A stretch of DNA of 6,371 nucleotides from JAAYCO01 sp964632015 (GTDB taxonomy: Bacteria > Planctomycetota > Phycisphaerae > SM23-33). Where the stretch lies: assembly GCA_964632015.1 (NCBI GenBank), contig CAZWAT010000161.1, positions 1 to 6,371 on the forward strand, in the 5' to 3' direction. Positions within the stretch are counted from its first letter, which is position 1; each line of letters opens with the position of its first letter. Positions 5,477 to 6,371 of this stretch are shown here, piece after piece. The translations under genes and the position numbers were made by a program. The notes beneath the pieces were generated by a model. The model saw nothing but the letters and a program-made list of their open reading frames with translations. It searched no databases and was not told the origin of the DNA.

Positions 5477-6371
5477 TCAGGACTTCGAATCCTTAGCGCC
5501 GGACTGGGCGCCAGCGGCGCTGCTCGCGCCGGCGTTGCGGTTCTTGCCTTTTCGTCGCTTGCGACGTTTGCCCTCTCGCTTGCTTGACCCGTCACCCGAC
5601 GCGCCCTGCTGACCTGCCTGGGCGTTACCTTGTGCCTGGGCTTGCCCCTGGGTGTTCCGCTTCCTGGGCCTGCGTCGACGACGTCGACGATCGGCGCCAT
5701 CCTGCTCTGTGCCCTGCGGCTGACTATCAGGGGTAGTGTCCTGACCCTGCGAACTTTCTCCACCATCTGGCGCCTGTGCGACATTCACTACCTCATCTCG
5801 CAGCGGCTTTGTGGGTCTCTTGCGCGGAGGTTTCGGCGGGCGAGGTGCGCCGGGTTTGGGAAGCACTGGGGCTTCAACGTCTCGCTCGACAATCTCCTCG
5901 TTGGGCACGACAAGATGGGAGTTATCAGGCAGAACAAGGCGAACAAGTTGAGTGATGATCTGCGAGTCGATTACCCGCCCAACCTTATCCTGACCGGTTC
6001 GAACCCACGTGTTCTTGCGAGGCAGCAGCCGGCGAAGCTCCTCGTAGCAGACATCCTCGTATCGCAGGCAGCACATCAACCTGCCGCACCTGCCGGATAT
6101 CTTCGACGGATCAAGCGTCGCCTTCTGGGTCTTCGCCATCCGCATCGACACGGGCCTGAGATCCTTGAGATAAGCCTGGCAGCAGCATTGCCGGCCGCAA
6201 CGCTCGAAGTCGCCAATGATCCGTGCCTCGTCGCGCGCGCCGACCTGGCGCATCTCGATTCGCGTACGGAACTCCGACGCAAGCGTCCGAACAAGGTCCC
6301 TGAAGTCCACACGCGTCTCGGCGGTGAAGTAAAAAATGATTCTTTCGCCCCCGAGCAAATGCTCAACCGTC
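5477..6371 (-). CDS. ricT: PSP1 domain protein, RicT/YaaT family, 5' end outside window
   Basis: The last 297 codons of a RicT-type protein; the frame stays open to the right edge, so the N-terminus is missing. The apparent TTG start at 6358 is an internal Leu codon, since four upstream codons (TVEH) continue the family alignment. Counting from that Leu, the PSP1 domain covers about 1-165: IIFYFTAETRVDFRDLVR (7-24), RTRIEMRQVGARDEA (31-45), CGRQCCC (54-60), and KISGRCGRLMCCLRYED (86-102). In Bacillus subtilis, RicT with RicA and RicF forms an Fe-S-containing complex that affects RNase Y-dependent mRNA processing and development; the cysteines of CGRxxCC (54, 59, 60) and CGRLMCC (91, 96, 97) are kept here, with an extra Cys58. 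Residues 167-293 are an unusual tail: Pro/Lys-rich, then Gln/Gly-rich segments between two basic blocks (seven Arg at 224-230; KRRKRRKGK at 264-272), suggesting a disordered nucleic-acid-binding extension. No ricA or ricF is visible. Confidence 0.93.
   Translation of the reverse strand, partial: TVEHLLGGERIIFYFTAETRVDFRDLVRTLASEFRTRIEMRQVGARDEARIIGDFERCGRQCCCQAYLKDLRPVSMRMAKTQKATLDPSKISGRCGRLMCCLRYEDVCYEELRRLLPRKNTWVRTGQDKVGRVIDSQIITQLVRLVLPDNSHLVVPNEEIVERDVEAPVLPKPGAPRPPKPPRKRPTKPLRDEVVNVAQAPDGGESSQGQDTTPDSQPQGTEQDGADRRRRRRRPRKRNTQGQAQAQGNAQAGQQGASGDGSSKREGKRRKRRKGKNRNAGASSAAGAQSGAKDSKS

Noticed and set aside
5669..5689. Tandem repeat in the CGTCGA-rich DNA stretch
   Set aside because: It encodes the seven-Arg run with mixed Arg codons, so it reflects protein composition and not a DNA repeat element.
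6356..6358. TTG start codon for the RicT protein
   Set aside because: The frame remains open to the window edge and upstream residues fit the family, so the true start lies outside.

Overview
The window is a compact, mostly metabolic and regulatory stretch of bacterial chromosome with five protein genes and short intergenic spaces. The mix suggests a member of the PVC group, most likely a planctomycete: a Gfo/Idh/MocA oxidoreductase next to a sugar isomerase, a GAF-SpoIIE phosphatase, a PSP1/RicT protein with a very long basic tail, and a stand-alone homologue of the C-terminal phosphatase domain of eukaryotic PANK4. This assignment is inferred from gene content only. No 16S or other phylogenetic marker is present.

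Layout from left to right. Bases 1-30 hold the end of a rho-independent terminator for a gene that lies outside the window. Two minus-strand genes follow: a Gfo/Idh/MocA oxidoreductase (41-1348) and, upstream of it in transcription order, an L-rhamnose isomerase (1469-2686). Each has a clear Shine-Dalgarno site and a plausible sigma70-type promoter with a 17-nt spacer. In both, the -10 box lies exactly 28 nt before the ATG. A 91-bp divergent region (2687-2777) carries the isomerase promoter and an inverted repeat, TACAGG-N6-CCTGTA, just upstream of its -35 box. On the plus strand come a GAF plus SpoIIE/PP2C serine phosphatase (2778-4307), a terminator-like hairpin, and a DUF89/ARMT1-like protein of the PANK4-C type (4385-5431). 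A convergent 45-bp gap with a perfect 7-bp hairpin separates this from a minus-strand RicT/PSP1 protein (5477 to the right edge) whose 5' end lies outside the window.

How the genes relate. The isomerase and oxidoreductase probably act together in catabolism of L-rhamnose or a related deoxy or rare sugar. The phosphatase is a stand-alone signalling output domain of the partner-switching type, with no anti-sigma or anti-sigma-antagonist gene beside it. The DUF89 and RicT proteins are housekeeping-like or accessory and show no obvious link to the sugar genes. The most notable observation is that the PANK4-C homologue keeps the first two metal-binding residues (Asp201, Asn202) but appears to have Thr237 where the family has its third, an Asp. 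No mobile element, CRISPR array, tRNA or rRNA was seen.
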